Shown: positions 7,964-16,987, counted from the stretch's first letter. The stretch: DNA of 44,875 nucleotides from Treponema sp. (GCA_024402635.1 JAKSTJ010000020.1:1-44875); one strand, 5' to 3'. Made by a program: numbers and translations. Notes: generated by a model from the sequence alone, not told the origin.

Positions 7964-8326
7964 ATGGAAACAGACTTAATAAAAACGGGATTTTTTAAAC
8001 GTGAAGAGCGTATAAAAAATCCCGCTGATTTTAAAAAGCTGTTTAAGACAGGAACAAAGATAAGTATTCCAGGAGCTAAATTATTTTTTCTAAAAAATAA
8101 TCTGGATATGAACCGAGTAGGTTTTCCTTTGATTCGTGGCTACGGTAACGCGGTCGAAAGGAACTTATCAAAAAGATACAGCCGAGAAGTCTATCGTTTA
8201 TTAAAATCACATCTGAACACCGGATATGATATGTTATTTCTTATATATCCTGGAAACGACTCGTTCAGCACGCGATGTGATCAAATTCGTTTATTATGTC
8301 AAAAGGCAGGATTATTTAACGAATAA
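7964..8326 (+). CDS. rnpA: Ribonuclease P protein component
   Basis: RnpA is the protein cofactor of RNase P, which matures tRNA 5' ends. The 120-residue product has the expected size, an N-terminal KREERIKNPADFKKLFKTG segment and the basic RNR-type motif NAVERNLSKRYSREVYRLL. Later LNTGYDMLFLIYPG matches the family's G-x-D strand. The start has only AGGG directly before the ATG, so translation may depend on coupling with rpmH. Sequence divergence is high but context is conclusive. Confidence 0.93.
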   Translation: METDLIKTGFFKREERIKNPADFKKLFKTGTKISIPGAKLFFLKNNLDMNRVGFPLIRGYGNAVERNLSKRYSREVYRLLKSHLNTGYDMLFLIYPGNDSFSTRCDQIRLLCQKAGLFNE

Positions 8327-8356
8327 ATAGTCCTAAAAAGTAAAAAGGAAGCCACA

Positions 8357-8611
8357 GTGAAATCTATTTTAAATAGATTAAAGAATGGTTTAAAAAAATT
8401 TTTTATAAAGTTTTTTTGTTTTCTTATACGAGCTTATCAGATTTGTATTTCTCCATTGCATCCTCCATGCTGCAGATTTACTCCAACTTGTTCTGCATAT
8501 GCACTGGAAGCAATTAAAAAATATGGACCTGTTAAGGGTCTCTATTTGTCTATAAAACGAATTCTTAAATGCAATCCATATCACGAAGGTGGATACGATC
8601 CAGTTCCATGA
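8357..8611 (+). CDS. yidD: Membrane protein insertion efficiency factor YidD
   Basis: YidD is a small membrane-associated protein that helps YidC-dependent insertion. The 84-residue product carries an amphipathic N-terminal helix and the diagnostic cysteine-rich core [20 protein letters not shown] followed by [13 protein letters not shown]. The GTG start has AAGGAAG upstream. It lies between rnpA and yidC, the standard order. Confidence 0.96.
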   Translation: MKSILNRLKNGLKKFFIKFFCFLIRAYQICISPLHPPCCRFTPTCSAYALEAIKKYGPVKGLYLSIKRILKCNPYHEGGYDPVP

Positions 8612-8632
8612 TAATAATGTAAGGAGATAAAT

Positions 8633-10441
8633 ATGATTGAAAAAAATACTATTTGGGCAATTGTATTATCAACAATCGTAATTATTGGAGCATATTTTGT
8701 TCTTCCATTAGTTATGAATAAAAATGCACCAATCCCAGAAACTCCTGCTGCAGAACAAGTTGCTGAAGAAACAGCAAATAAAAATGTTTCAAACGAAATT
8801 GTAGCAGTAGAAAATAATTCTGAAGAAATAACAGAATCAACAGACGCTGAAGAAGAAGTTGAAGAAGTTAAATCTGTTGAAGAATTTATAACTTATAAAA
8901 ACGATTTAGTAGAAGTTATCTTTACTACAAAAGGTGGAGATATTGTTAGTTATAAACTCTTAAAACACAATGATACTGACTCAAACGATTTTGTTCAGTT
9001 ATCAGACAATATTAATGATAAAAACAGAACTTGTGCTATTGCATTAGGATCTTCTGAAAAAGAAATTATTAATGAAATATTCAATTTTAAGAAAGATGAA
9101 AAAAATCCAAATGTATTCTTCTTTACAAAAGATTTTAAAGTAAACGGAAAAAAAGTTTCTTTAGGAAAAAGATACACATTTGAACCAGAAGAATATATGT
9201 TCAAGCTTGAAGTTTTAGTTCATTCAGATTCAGGTTTGGATATTAATGGAGCAGCTTATACTTTAAGAACTTCTCCACAGATTGGTCCATATTTTGACGC
9301 TAAACAGAACAGATATGAAAACCGTCAGTTTATTGCTTTTGATGGAAAAAAATCTAAAAAGAACATACTTGCTGATGGACAGTTCAAAAAATACGAAAAA
9401 GATTTTGTTTGGGGTGGTATTGCAGGTAAATACTTTGAAGAAATTGTTATTCCTGAATCACTTGGTATTTTAAATAATCCTTACTACTCTTCTTCAATCG
9501 AAGTAAAGAAAAAAGATAAAGATTATGCAAATGCACAGGCAATGTTCGAAAGAAAATCTTTCACAGATAAAGATGTAAAAGATTCTTATTTTATGTATTT
9601 TGGTCCAAGAAATGAAAAAGATGTAAAAATCTATAATAATTCTGACACAAACAAATGGAACTTAAGTGGTATTAAACTTTCTGAAAGTTTACAGACAAGC
9701 GGATGGCTTAGCTGGCTTGAAAATATCCTTAAATGGTGTCTTGAAAAACTCCATCTTCTTATTAGTAACTGGGGTCTTTGTATTATTATTCTTACACTTA
9801 TTCTTAAACTTTTATTGTTCCCTCTTTCAAAGAAACAGTCTATGGGAACATTAAAAATGCAGCAGTTACAGCCACAGATTAAAATTGTTCAGGAAAAATA
9901 TAAAGATGACAAACAGCGTCAGCAGATTGAATTGCAGAAAATCTATAAAGAGGCAAATTATAATCCTGCAAGCGGATGTTTACCATTGATTTTCCAGTTC
10001 CTGATTATTTTTGCAATGTATAACTTGTTCAATAACTATTTTGAATTCCGTGGTGCATCGTTTATTCCTGGCTGGATTCCAGATTTAACTGCTGGTGATA
10101 GCGTTTATACTTTTGAAGGAAATGGAATCTGGTTACTTGGTAATCATATTCGTATTCTTCCAGTTGTTTACGTAGCTTCACAGATTTTATTCAGTATTAT
10201 TACACAGACAACAAATGCAACAGCTAATGGAATGAGCATGAAAATTATGACATATGGTATGCCAATTTTCTTCTTCTTCTTGTTCTATAATGCTCCATCT
10301 GGACTTTTGATTTACTGGATTACAAGTAACGTATTCCAGATGATTCAGCAGTTTATTATTAATGCAATGATGAAATCTAAAAAAGCAGAAATGGAAAATA
10401 AAGTTCCTGCAAAAAAAACAGGTAAATCAACAAAGAAATAA
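8633..10441 (+). CDS. yidC: Membrane protein insertase YidC
   Basis: YidC inserts and folds inner-membrane proteins, alone or with Sec. The 602-residue product has one N-terminal membrane helix, an acidic low-complexity stretch (about 40-85), a large periplasmic beta domain as in diderm bacteria, and a C-terminal insertase core of about five helices starting near residue 370 (LISNWGLCIIILTLILKLL) with NPASGCLPLIFQFLIIFAMY. AAGGAG precedes the ATG. A lysine-rich tail, typical for ribosome contact, ends the protein. Confidence 0.96.
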   Translation: MIEKNTIWAIVLSTIVIIGAYFVLPLVMNKNAPIPETPAAEQVAEETANKNVSNEIVAVENNSEEITESTDAEEEVEEVKSVEEFITYKNDLVEVIFTTKGGDIVSYKLLKHNDTDSNDFVQLSDNINDKNRTCAIALGSSEKEIINEIFNFKKDEKNPNVFFFTKDFKVNGKKVSLGKRYTFEPEEYMFKLEVLVHSDSGLDINGAAYTLRTSPQIGPYFDAKQNRYENRQFIAFDGKKSKKNILADGQFKKYEKDFVWGGIAGKYFEEIVIPESLGILNNPYYSSSIEVKKKDKDYANAQAMFERKSFTDKDVKDSYFMYFGPRNEKDVKIYNNSDTNKWNLSGIKLSESLQTSGWLSWLENILKWCLEKLHLLISNWGLCIIILTLILKLLLFPLSKKQSMGTLKMQQLQPQIKIVQEKYKDDKQRQQIELQKIYKEANYNPASGCLPLIFQFLIIFAMYNLFNNYFEFRGASFIPGWIPDLTAGDSVYTFEGNGIWLLGNHIRILPVVYVASQILFSIITQTTNATANGMSMKIMTYGMPIFFFFLFYNAPSGLLIYWITSNVFQMIQQFIINAMMKSKKAEMENKVPAKKTGKSTKK

Positions 10442-10456
10442 TTAGGACGGAAAATA

Positions 10457-11155
10457 ATGACTTACGAATTTGAAGGTAAAACAGAAAAAGAAGCTATTGA
10501 ATTAGCTGCAGCAGAATTAAATCTTGAAAAAGATCAGTTTGATGTTGAAATTCTTGAAACTCAGAAAAATTCATTGTTTAAAAAAGGTTATGTTAAAATC
10601 AGAGTTGTAACTTTAGATGATGATAAACCACGTTCTTATGAAAATAAAAACATGGAAGAAAATTATTCAAGAATTGTAACAGAACCTCTTCCACAGGGTG
10701 AATTTGAAAGCAAACTTATTGAATTCATTACAAGCGTTATTGAAAAAATGGGTTATGATGTAAAAGTTTCAATTTCATATAGAGAAGATAAAAAAATTGG
10801 AATCAGACTTGAATCATCTCATTCTTCAATTTTAATTGGTCGTAAAGGTAAAAATCTTGATGCATTACAGCTTTTAGCTAACATTTATGCAGGAAGACTT
10901 GGACATGAAGAAATCAGAATTATTCTTGATACAGAAAATTATAGAATTAGACGTGAAGAAACTTTAGTTAGACTTGCTTATACAACAGCAGATAAAGTAA
11001 GAACTAGTCATAATTCTATTCTTCTTGAACCAATGAACCCATTTGAAAGAAGATTAATTCATACTACATTAAATGATATTCCAGATGTTGAAACCAAAAG
11101 CGAAGGAGATGGTTTATATAAACAGGTAAGAGTTTTATATAAAGGTATTCGCTAG
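10457..11155 (+). CDS. jag: Jag/KhpB-family RNA-binding protein
   Basis: Jag (KhpB) proteins bind RNA and often follow yidC. The 232-residue product has a Jag-N domain (EFEGKTEKEAIELAAAELNL, about 1-50), a KH domain with SSILIGRKGKNLDALQLLAN (about 115-140) and a C-terminal R3H-type segment including ERRLIHTTLNDIPDVETKSE. It begins 15 bases after yidC and is probably cotranscribed. Its RNA targets are unknown. Confidence 0.92.
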   Translation: MTYEFEGKTEKEAIELAAAELNLEKDQFDVEILETQKNSLFKKGYVKIRVVTLDDDKPRSYENKNMEENYSRIVTEPLPQGEFESKLIEFITSVIEKMGYDVKVSISYREDKKIGIRLESSHSSILIGRKGKNLDALQLLANIYAGRLGHEEIRIILDTENYRIRREETLVRLAYTTADKVRTSHNSILLEPMNPFERRLIHTTLNDIPDVETKSEGDGLYKQVRVLYKGIR

Positions 11156-11164
11156 AGGTATTTA

Positions 11165-11953
11165 ATGAAAAAATTATTTAGTTTTTTGATTGCATCAATT
11201 TTATTTGTATCATCTGTTTTTGCTGATCAATCTGAAATAAAAAAATTGGTAAATTCAAAATACTATGATGAATTAGTTAAAAATGGATCTGTTAAGATTT
11301 TCCATAAAACTAATGAAATGGACTTGGTTTTATTACCATCATCTGTTTATAAATCTAAGATAAATGCAGGTAGAGTAAAAAAGACAAACAAAGCATTTTT
11401 ATTTGAAAGTTTATTTTATCTTAAAAAAGCAGATTTAATAAAATCAAGCAATTCCAATGACAAGGATTTGAATATAAGTGATGCATCTCGAATTATGAGA
11501 TCAATTTCTTCAATGCAAGGCATAACTTATTATTCAAATTCTAAAAAGAAGGACAGAATTTTGTATGATAAAGCATATACAATTTCTGATCCTTCAAGTA
11601 AAACTGCTGTTCCTGATAAAAATACAGGCAGTGCAGACGGTAAAGAATTATATTGTTTATTAAACGATGCTAGTTTTGGTATTACACGATATAAATTGAA
11701 TTACAGTCAGTGTGAAAAAGAATTATATACAACATTTACAACAACCGATGCTTTTGGAGTAGGACTTATAACTGGTATTAAACCTGGAGATTTAAGAATT
11801 AATATTCTTGTAATTGATTGTGGTGACAGTTTCCTTCTCTATCTTGCACCTGATGCTAATTGTATAGATTTTCCTGGCATTGATAAAAAAATTCAGGATT
11901 CTCTGATTGCAAGAATGGATTCAATTTATAAATGGTTTATTAAACAATTTTAA
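11165..11953 (+). CDS. Unrecognised exported protein
   Basis: I do not recognise this 262-residue protein. It has a clear Sec signal peptide ([20 protein letters not shown], cleavage probably before DQ) and no lipobox cysteine, so it should be periplasmic or outer-membrane associated. The mature part is mixed alpha/beta with no obvious repeats or enzyme motif. GAGG lies upstream of the ATG. It sits 9 bases after jag and is followed almost at once by the immunophilin lipoprotein, which suggests a role at the envelope. Confidence 0.75.
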   Translation: MKKLFSFLIASILFVSSVFADQSEIKKLVNSKYYDELVKNGSVKIFHKTNEMDLVLLPSSVYKSKINAGRVKKTNKAFLFESLFYLKKADLIKSSNSNDKDLNISDASRIMRSISSMQGITYYSNSKKKDRILYDKAYTISDPSSKTAVPDKNTGSADGKELYCLLNDASFGITRYKLNYSQCEKELYTTFTTTDAFGVGLITGIKPGDLRINILVIDCGDSFLLYLAPDANCIDFPGIDKKIQDSLIARMDSIYKWFIKQF

Positions 11954-11967
11954 TTATGAGGTGTAAT

Positions 11968-13053
11968 GTGAAAAGAAATATAAAATATTTAGCTGGATTT
12001 TTAATGATTTTTTCTTTAGTTTCTGGAATGTCTTGTAAATCTAAAGAAACAGTTAATAAAACAGAAGTGAAAAAAGATACACCAAAAGTAGAAATAGAAA
12101 GAGGAAAAGCAATGAGTTCAATTGAAGGTAAAGACGGATTATTTGCAATTTTGACAACAGAAAAAGGTGAAATTGCACTTGAATTATTTTACAAAGAAAC
12201 TCCAATGACAGTATCAAATTTTGTTGGATTGGCAGAAGGAACTTTAGATGCAGCAAAAGGAAAACCATTTTATGATGGTTTAAAATTCCATCGTGTAATT
12301 TCTGATTTTATGATTCAGGGTGGAGATCCTAAAGGTAATGGTACTGGTGGTCCAGGATATAAATTCCCAGATGAATTTGTTGATGGATTAATTTTTGATA
12401 AACCAGGAAAACTTGCTATGGCAAACTCTGGTCCTGCAACAAATGGTTCACAGTTCTTTATTACACACGTTCCAACTGACTGGTTAAACTATAAACACAC
12501 AATTTTTGGTGAAGTTGTTTATGGTCAGGATGTTGTAAATAAAGTTGCTCAGGGCGATTCAATTATTTCTTTAAAGATTGTTAGAAATGGTTCAGATGCT
12601 CAGGCATTTAAAGTTACACAGGAAAGTTTTAATGCTTTAATCGAAGCTCAGAAAAAAGCTGAAGAAGATAAAAAAGCTAAAGCTATGGAAGATGTAATTG
12701 CAGGTTGTACAAAAACTTCAGATGGAATTTATTTCAAAGTTCTTGAAGAAGGTTCTGGTAAAGCTGTAGGAAGTGGAACAAATGTTTCTGTTGAATACAA
12801 AGGTTATTTAATTGACGGTTCAATTTTTGATGCTTCTAAATATTTCCATCCACAGGGACACGAAGCTCTTGATTTCACAACTGGCGCTGGTCAGATGATT
12901 CCAGGATTTGATATGATGGTTCAGGAAATGAAATTAAACGAAGTAAGAAAAATTGTTCTTCCACCAGAATTAGGTTATGGTGAATATGGATATCCTGGAG
13001 TAATTCCTGGAAATGCTTATATTTGTTTTGATATAAAGGTTGTTAAATTTTAA
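11968..13053 (+). CDS. Dual-family immunophilin lipoprotein (cyclophilin-FKBP fusion)
   Basis: This is a peptidyl-prolyl isomerase with two unrelated isomerase domains. After a lipoprotein signal ending SGMSC comes a cyclophilin domain (about 45-215, with [20 protein letters not shown] and GSQFFITHV), then a charged linker and a C-terminal FKBP domain (about 245-361, with [19 protein letters not shown] and LPPELGYGE). I choose the GTG at 11968 because GAGG lies six bases upstream; the in-frame ATG at 11956 has no ribosome site. The order cyclophilin then FKBP is known from other treponemes. It probably folds envelope proteins. Its end overlaps the gntR end by 4 bases. Confidence 0.92.
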   Translation: MKRNIKYLAGFLMIFSLVSGMSCKSKETVNKTEVKKDTPKVEIERGKAMSSIEGKDGLFAILTTEKGEIALELFYKETPMTVSNFVGLAEGTLDAAKGKPFYDGLKFHRVISDFMIQGGDPKGNGTGGPGYKFPDEFVDGLIFDKPGKLAMANSGPATNGSQFFITHVPTDWLNYKHTIFGEVVYGQDVVNKVAQGDSIISLKIVRNGSDAQAFKVTQESFNALIEAQKKAEEDKKAKAMEDVIAGCTKTSDGIYFKVLEEGSGKAVGSGTNVSVEYKGYLIDGSIFDASKYFHPQGHEALDFTTGAGQMIPGFDMMVQEMKLNEVRKIVLPPELGYGEYGYPGVIPGNAYICFDIKVVKF

Positions 13054-13415
13054 TAAATCTTTTTAATCAGATCGATTAATTCAGAAGCTGAAATTCCAAG
13101 TTCTTTGGCCTCTTTACAGGTTTTTTGAACCAGAATTTCAGCTTTTTCATTTAACTTTAATTGTATTTCATCAGGTTCAATATTACTAACATAAGTTCCA
13201 CTACCTGTAACGGTTTTTATAAATCCATTTTTATCTAATTCTTCCCAAGCCATTTTTACTGGAATAACTGAAATTTTAAGATCATTTGCAATCTGACGAA
13301 TTCCAGGAAGTTTTGTTCCTTCTGGTAAAGAGCCATTAATAATCTGACTGCTGATTTGAGAATAAATCTGGGAATAGATAGGTGTTTCTGAAGTATTGTT
13401 AATAATAATATTCAT
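13050..13415 (-). CDS. GntR-family regulator, short YtrA type
   Basis: This 121-residue protein is a winged-helix DNA-binding regulator with a short C-terminal dimer helix, as in YtrA-type GntR proteins that control neighbouring ABC transporters. The helix-turn-helix and wing are visible: [20 protein letters not shown], then [19 protein letters not shown]. It is the last gene after the ATPase and permease on the same strand. No Shine-Dalgarno sequence is visible at its ATG, and a strong hairpin lies in its leader. The likely target is the palindrome at 15004-15028. Confidence 0.88.
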   Translation of the reverse strand: MNIIINNTSETPIYSQIYSQISSQIINGSLPEGTKLPGIRQIANDLKISVIPVKMAWEELDKNGFIKTVTGSGTYVSNIEPDEIQLKLNEKAEILVQKTCKEAKELGISASELIDLIKKIY

Positions 13416-13429
13416 TTATTGATTATTTA

Positions 13430-13468
13430 ACTACGAAAGAAACAATTTTTTATTGTTCCAATCGTAGT
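13430..13468 (-). other. Long hairpin in the gntR leader
   Basis: ACTACGA (13430-13436) pairs with TCGTAGT (13462-13468), and inside it AACAAT (13441-13446) pairs with ATTGTT (13452-13457) across a 5-base loop. A 4x4 internal loop separates the stems. No U-run follows on the minus strand, so it is not a standard terminator. It could be an RNase processing or stability element separating permease and gntR expression. Confidence 0.5.
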
Positions 13469-13478
13469 CAGGTTTTAT

Positions 13479-14138
13479 TTATAAATCTACTTTTTCAAAA
13501 CGTTTAGCAGAAATTTTATATGTTAAGAACCATCCTGAAATAAAAATAATCAATCCAACTGCCAAAACAGGAAGTTGTTTAATCTGACTTAATGAATCTG
13601 TTTGATCCAGCATTTGAATAAAAGGAATATTAAAAACATCTTTTGTCCAAATTGGGAATTCCAGTAAAATCATAAGCGGCCAGAATACCAATGTTGCTTT
13701 TAAGAATGCCATTCCAGGTTTTACTGCTTTTTTGTAGAAAGATGTTATAAATACAAACATAAAAAGGCTCATGACAATTAAAACTAAACCATAGAATGCA
13801 ACATTTCCTTCAATTCCTGCATCATTTTTATTTGGAATAAATAAATTATAAATAATTGAAAAAGGAATTGATAATAAAATGAATACTATTTCGTAGCTGG
13901 CAATTAATATACAGCGGGATTTTACAATATCTTTTTTTGTAATTGGTAAAATCATTGAGTATTCAATATCTTTATTTAAGAATGAATTATTAAAAATATA
14001 AAGAACACTTACTCCAAAAAAATAAAAAGGTACATAACGTGGATAATTTGGAATAAATACCATTAAACTAAAGATTAAATAAACAAAATTTACAGGTGCA
14101 AGACAAAGTTTTAATTCTTTATATAAAAAGTTTTTCAT
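13479..14138 (-). CDS. ABC-2 type transporter permease
   Basis: This 219-residue membrane protein has about six hydrophobic helices and no soluble domain, as expected for a small ABC-2 exporter permease. Helices include the N-terminal FVYLIFSLMVFIPNYP region and the last VLAVGLIIFISGWFLTYKI. AAGGAG precedes the start, 12 bases after the ATPase gene. The pair with the ATPase and a YtrA-type regulator suggests efflux of, or self-protection against, a cell-envelope-active compound. The substrate is unknown. Confidence 0.82.
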   Translation of the reverse strand: MKNFLYKELKLCLAPVNFVYLIFSLMVFIPNYPRYVPFYFFGVSVLYIFNNSFLNKDIEYSMILPITKKDIVKSRCILIASYEIVFILLSIPFSIIYNLFIPNKNDAGIEGNVAFYGLVLIVMSLFMFVFITSFYKKAVKPGMAFLKATLVFWPLMILLEFPIWTKDVFNIPFIQMLDQTDSLSQIKQLPVLAVGLIIFISGWFLTYKISAKRFEKVDL

Positions 14139-14150
14139 AGTAAATTCTCC

Positions 14151-14990
14151 TTAACGTTCACAGTGAATCATAATTTCTTCAAGATTTGCTTTTGAAGTTT
14201 CGCAGTTAGAAAAATAATCTTTATCCGAAGATAAAATCATTCCTTCAAAACCAAAATTGTGTTTATGTAAACCGATTATTTTAGAATTCAATTCATCTGT
14301 TAAATCTTCAGTTTTACCTGAAACAAGAAGATATTTTTCTTTAAAGCTTACAATATCCAATGAATCAAGAATTTTGCCTTCCTTAATGTAAGTAATATAA
14401 TCAGCACATTTATCAAGATCAGAAGTAACATGAGTTGAAAAAATAATTGAATGTTCACCATCTGCAACATAATTCTGGAATAAAATTACAAGTTCATCAC
14501 GACTTACAGGATCTAAGCCAGAAGTTGGTTCATCAAGAATAAGAAGTTTTGCATCATGACACATAGCAAGAACAATCTGATATTTTACTTTCATACCAGC
14601 TGAAAGGTTTTTAATTAGTTTTTCTTCATCAAGATTAAATTTCTGCATGAGTTCTTTGTAAAGCTGTTCATTCCAGTTAGTAAAAAACCTTTTTGTAACA
14701 TCGGTGACAGTTTTAATTTTTTTTGTAGAATAAAATCCATCTAATCCAGAAACAAATCCAATGGAATTTTTAATGTCAAATTCATTTGTAGAAATATCAA
14801 AACCATTGATTTCAACTTTTCCACTATCTGGTTTTACAAATTTAAGCATTGTTTTTAGAGTTGTAGTTTTTCCAGCTCCATTTCTACCAATAAATCCCAT
14901 TATGTATCCAGACTCCAAAGAAAAACTTACATTTTGAAGTTTAAATGAAGGATATGTTTTAGAAAGGTTTTCAATTTTAAGTGAATACAT
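14151..14990 (-). CDS. ABC transporter ATP-binding protein
   Basis: This is the ATPase partner of the adjacent permease. The 279-residue product shows Walker A GRNGAGKTTTLKTML, a degenerate signature LSAGMKVKYQ (usual LSGGQ), Walker B KLLILDEPTSGLDP and the switch histidine in FSTHVTSD. I place the start at the ATG at 14990 because GGAGG lies five bases upstream; an in-frame TTG at 15002 is less likely. The gene follows a palindrome that resembles a GntR operator. Confidence 0.92.
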   Translation of the reverse strand: MYSLKIENLSKTYPSFKLQNVSFSLESGYIMGFIGRNGAGKTTTLKTMLKFVKPDSGKVEINGFDISTNEFDIKNSIGFVSGLDGFYSTKKIKTVTDVTKRFFTNWNEQLYKELMQKFNLDEEKLIKNLSAGMKVKYQIVLAMCHDAKLLILDEPTSGLDPVSRDELVILFQNYVADGEHSIIFSTHVTSDLDKCADYITYIKEGKILDSLDIVSFKEKYLLVSGKTEDLTDELNSKIIGLHKHNFGFEGMILSSDKDYFSNCETSKANLEEIMIHCER

Positions 14991-15003
14991 TATAACCTCC
15001 AAA

Positions 15004-15028
15004 AGTGTGTATATTATATATATACACT
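15004..15028. promoter_or_regulatory. Candidate YtrA-type GntR operator
   Basis: An imperfect 21-base palindrome (15007-15027) with arms GTGTATAT and ATATACAC lies 14 bases upstream of the ATPase ribosome site region. YtrA-type GntR regulators typically bind such palindromes before ABC operons. The regulator at 13050-13415 is the likely binder, giving a negative feedback loop. Confidence 0.6.
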
Positions 15029-15075
15029 TTATAGTTGAGAGGAAATAATGTCAACAAATAAATGTAAAGGGAAAA

Positions 15076-15978
15076 CTATTTGTTTAAAATTGGTGGAACT
15101 GCAAAGAGGCTTTTTGTTGCTTCATAAATTCTTCTTGCAACAAATGGATTATTCATAGTGTAAAGATGAATTCCCGAAACTCCGTGAGTAACCAAATCAA
15201 CAATCTGATCAATAGCATAGGCAATTCCCGCATCTCTGATTGCATCTGGATTATCACCATAACGGTCCATCATATCTGTAAATTTTTTTGGTAATACTGC
15301 ATTTGTCATGCTTACCATTCTTTCAATTGATTTTTTATTAGTTGCAGGCATAATTCCAGCTTCAATTGGAACATTTATACCTTTTATCTGGCAGCGTTCC
15401 TGGAAACGGAAGAATTTTTCATTATCAAAGAATAATTGAGATAAAAGATGATTTGCACCTGCGTCAACTTTCTTTTTTAAATTATCAATATCATCATAAA
15501 CTGAAGGTGACTGAGGATGAAGTTCTGGATAACAGGCACCAAATATTTTAAAGTATTTACCATCTGTTCTAACAGAATCATAAGCTCTGATAAAATTGAT
15601 TAAATCACTGGCATGAGGAAAATCATTACAAGGTTCTTTGCCTTCTACTCTATCACCACGTAATGCAAGAATATTTTCAATTCCTGCATTCTGGAACTGA
15701 TCCAGACAATATTTAGCATCAGCTTTTGTCATATTAATACATGGCATATGAATAACTGATTCAACTTTACATTCATCTTTAATTCTTTTAGCGATTCCAA
15801 GGGCATTATCACAATTTTCACTACCACCTGCACCAAATGTAACAGAAATAAAATCAGGTTTAAGATCTTTTAATTCATCCAAAGTATTGTAAATAGTATC
15901 AATTGGCATGTTTTTCTTTGGAGGGAAAATTTCAAATGAAAAAATTGTCTTTTTATTAAGCTCTGATTCAAATAACAT
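15076..15978 (-). CDS. metF: Methylenetetrahydrofolate reductase
   Basis: MetF reduces 5,10-methylene- to 5-methyl-tetrahydrofolate, feeding methionine synthesis, with FAD as cofactor. The 300-residue TIM-barrel protein has the N-terminal FSFEIFPPKK motif with the catalytic glutamate, the SVTFGAGGS strand and NILALRGD with the FAD-binding aspartate. Length is usual. Its ribosome site CTGGAG is buried in a terminator-like hairpin just before the ATG (15979-16008). It lies downstream of the GGDEF gene on the same strand. Confidence 0.95.
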   Translation of the reverse strand: MLFESELNKKTIFSFEIFPPKKNMPIDTIYNTLDELKDLKPDFISVTFGAGGSENCDNALGIAKRIKDECKVESVIHMPCINMTKADAKYCLDQFQNAGIENILALRGDRVEGKEPCNDFPHASDLINFIRAYDSVRTDGKYFKIFGACYPELHPQSPSVYDDIDNLKKKVDAGANHLLSQLFFDNEKFFRFQERCQIKGINVPIEAGIMPATNKKSIERMVSMTNAVLPKKFTDMMDRYGDNPDAIRDAGIAYAIDQIVDLVTHGVSGIHLYTMNNPFVARRIYEATKSLFAVPPILNK

Positions 15979-16008
15979 AAAAAAACTCCAGAAAATTAAT
16001 ATCTGGAG
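15979..16008 (-). terminator. Terminator-like hairpin containing the metF ribosome site
   Basis: On the minus strand CTCCAGA (16008-16002) pairs with TCTGGAG (15992-15986), followed by seven U's that run directly into the metF ATG. It should end transcripts of the GGDEF gene, yet the 3' arm CTGGAG is also the only visible metF Shine-Dalgarno. The same hairpin could therefore block both readthrough and translation. Seen directly; the regulatory role is inferred. Confidence 0.65.
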
Positions 16009-16039
16009 TATATCAGAAATTTAAATAAATTAAAATCTA

Positions 16040-16912
16040 TTAGAAGAATACAAAATCGTCTAGTTCAGATTCAATTGCAGATTTATAAGCTTCCTGTGCA
16101 CAACTTAAATAAGCTTCAAAAACTGGGAAATTTCTGTTTCCTTCTGTAATTCCGGCTCTTACTGAAATTTCTTCTGAAAGGGTTTCTCCATTTATAGTTA
16201 TGTTGATTTTTATTTCCTGAAGAAATTTTAATAATTTAGCCAGAAGAGATTTTTTTACCAGAATAGAAAAATTATCTCCACCTAATCTGGCAATAGAACC
16301 ATCTTTTCCCAAAAAAGAAGAGATTTTCTGAGCATATTCCCGAAGAAATGAATCTCCAGTATCGTGAGAGTATTTTTTATTTATTTCGGAAAAATTAATA
16401 ATGTTCATAAAAATAACCGCAAATTTAGGCATTAAATGACGGTCGGTAATCATTTTTCCAATAGATTTAAAACCTGTAATATTTAAAACGCCGGTTATAG
16501 AATCAATGTCTTTTGCTTTTTTTAGTGATTTATACGCATAACTTCGTTCAAAACATGAATAAATAAGATTACATACAAATTCCAGTTCTTTTTTATCGGA
16601 TTCAGAAAGTTCTTCGTTTTTCTTTATATATAAAATTATCTGGAATTCACCGTCAAATGGAGTTGTATAACAAAAAACAACAGGGTTAGAAATGGATTCA
16701 TATTTTGAATCATAAATTGTAATATTTTCAATTTCAACTTTTTTAGCAAAAAAATAATCAGACTGTTCTATTGTCAGATTTATTTTGGAAATTATAGAGT
16801 TATCAAATAGATTTTTAACAGGTTTTTGAATGTCGTTAGTAAGATTTTTTGTTTTAACAGATAATTCAAAAATATTTGAAAAAAATTGCGAAACTTGTAT
16901 AGTACTGAACAT
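16040..16912 (-). CDS. Degenerate GGDEF-domain protein
   Basis: The C-terminal half (about 135-290) is a GGDEF domain, the fold that makes cyclic di-GMP. It starts with DIDSITGVLN and has GGDNF at the active-site loop, so the catalytic glutamate position is asparagine. The metal-binding strand reads FMNIINFSEIN, lacking the usual aspartates. Activity is therefore unlikely; it may be a sensor or a GTP-binding module. The N-terminal part (about 1-130) is an unassigned, possibly GAF-like domain with no membrane helix. A good promoter lies at 16936-16964. Confidence 0.82.
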   Translation of the reverse strand: MFSTIQVSQFFSNIFELSVKTKNLTNDIQKPVKNLFDNSIISKINLTIEQSDYFFAKKVEIENITIYDSKYESISNPVVFCYTTPFDGEFQIILYIKKNEELSESDKKELEFVCNLIYSCFERSYAYKSLKKAKDIDSITGVLNITGFKSIGKMITDRHLMPKFAVIFMNIINFSEINKKYSHDTGDSFLREYAQKISSFLGKDGSIARLGGDNFSILVKKSLLAKLLKFLQEIKINITINGETLSEEISVRAGITEGNRNFPVFEAYLSCAQEAYKSAIESELDDFVFF

Positions 16913-16935
16913 TTATTTCTCCGATTGTTTGAGGA

Positions 16936-16964
16936 ATTTTATAGAAAAATCGGGTTTTTTTCAA
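16936..16964 (-). promoter_or_regulatory. Predicted promoter of the GGDEF gene
   Basis: On the minus strand TTGAAA (16964-16959) is followed after 17 bases by TAAAAT (16941-16936). A hairpin with stem CCGATT/AATCGG (16921-16926 and 16948-16953) overlaps the spacer and start region. The divergent DUF763 gene begins 24 bases away. Confidence 0.55.
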
Positions 16965-16987
16965 TAAGATAGAATGTGGGTGGAAAA

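Noticed and set aside
15979..16040. A SAM or other known riboswitch before metF
   Set aside because: The gap is only about 60 bases and shows one simple hairpin; no known riboswitch core was seen.
16921..16961. Plus-strand hairpin with T-run that looks like a terminator
   Set aside because: No plus-strand gene ends upstream; the stem overlaps the GGDEF promoter and start region, so it is more likely incidental or regulatory.
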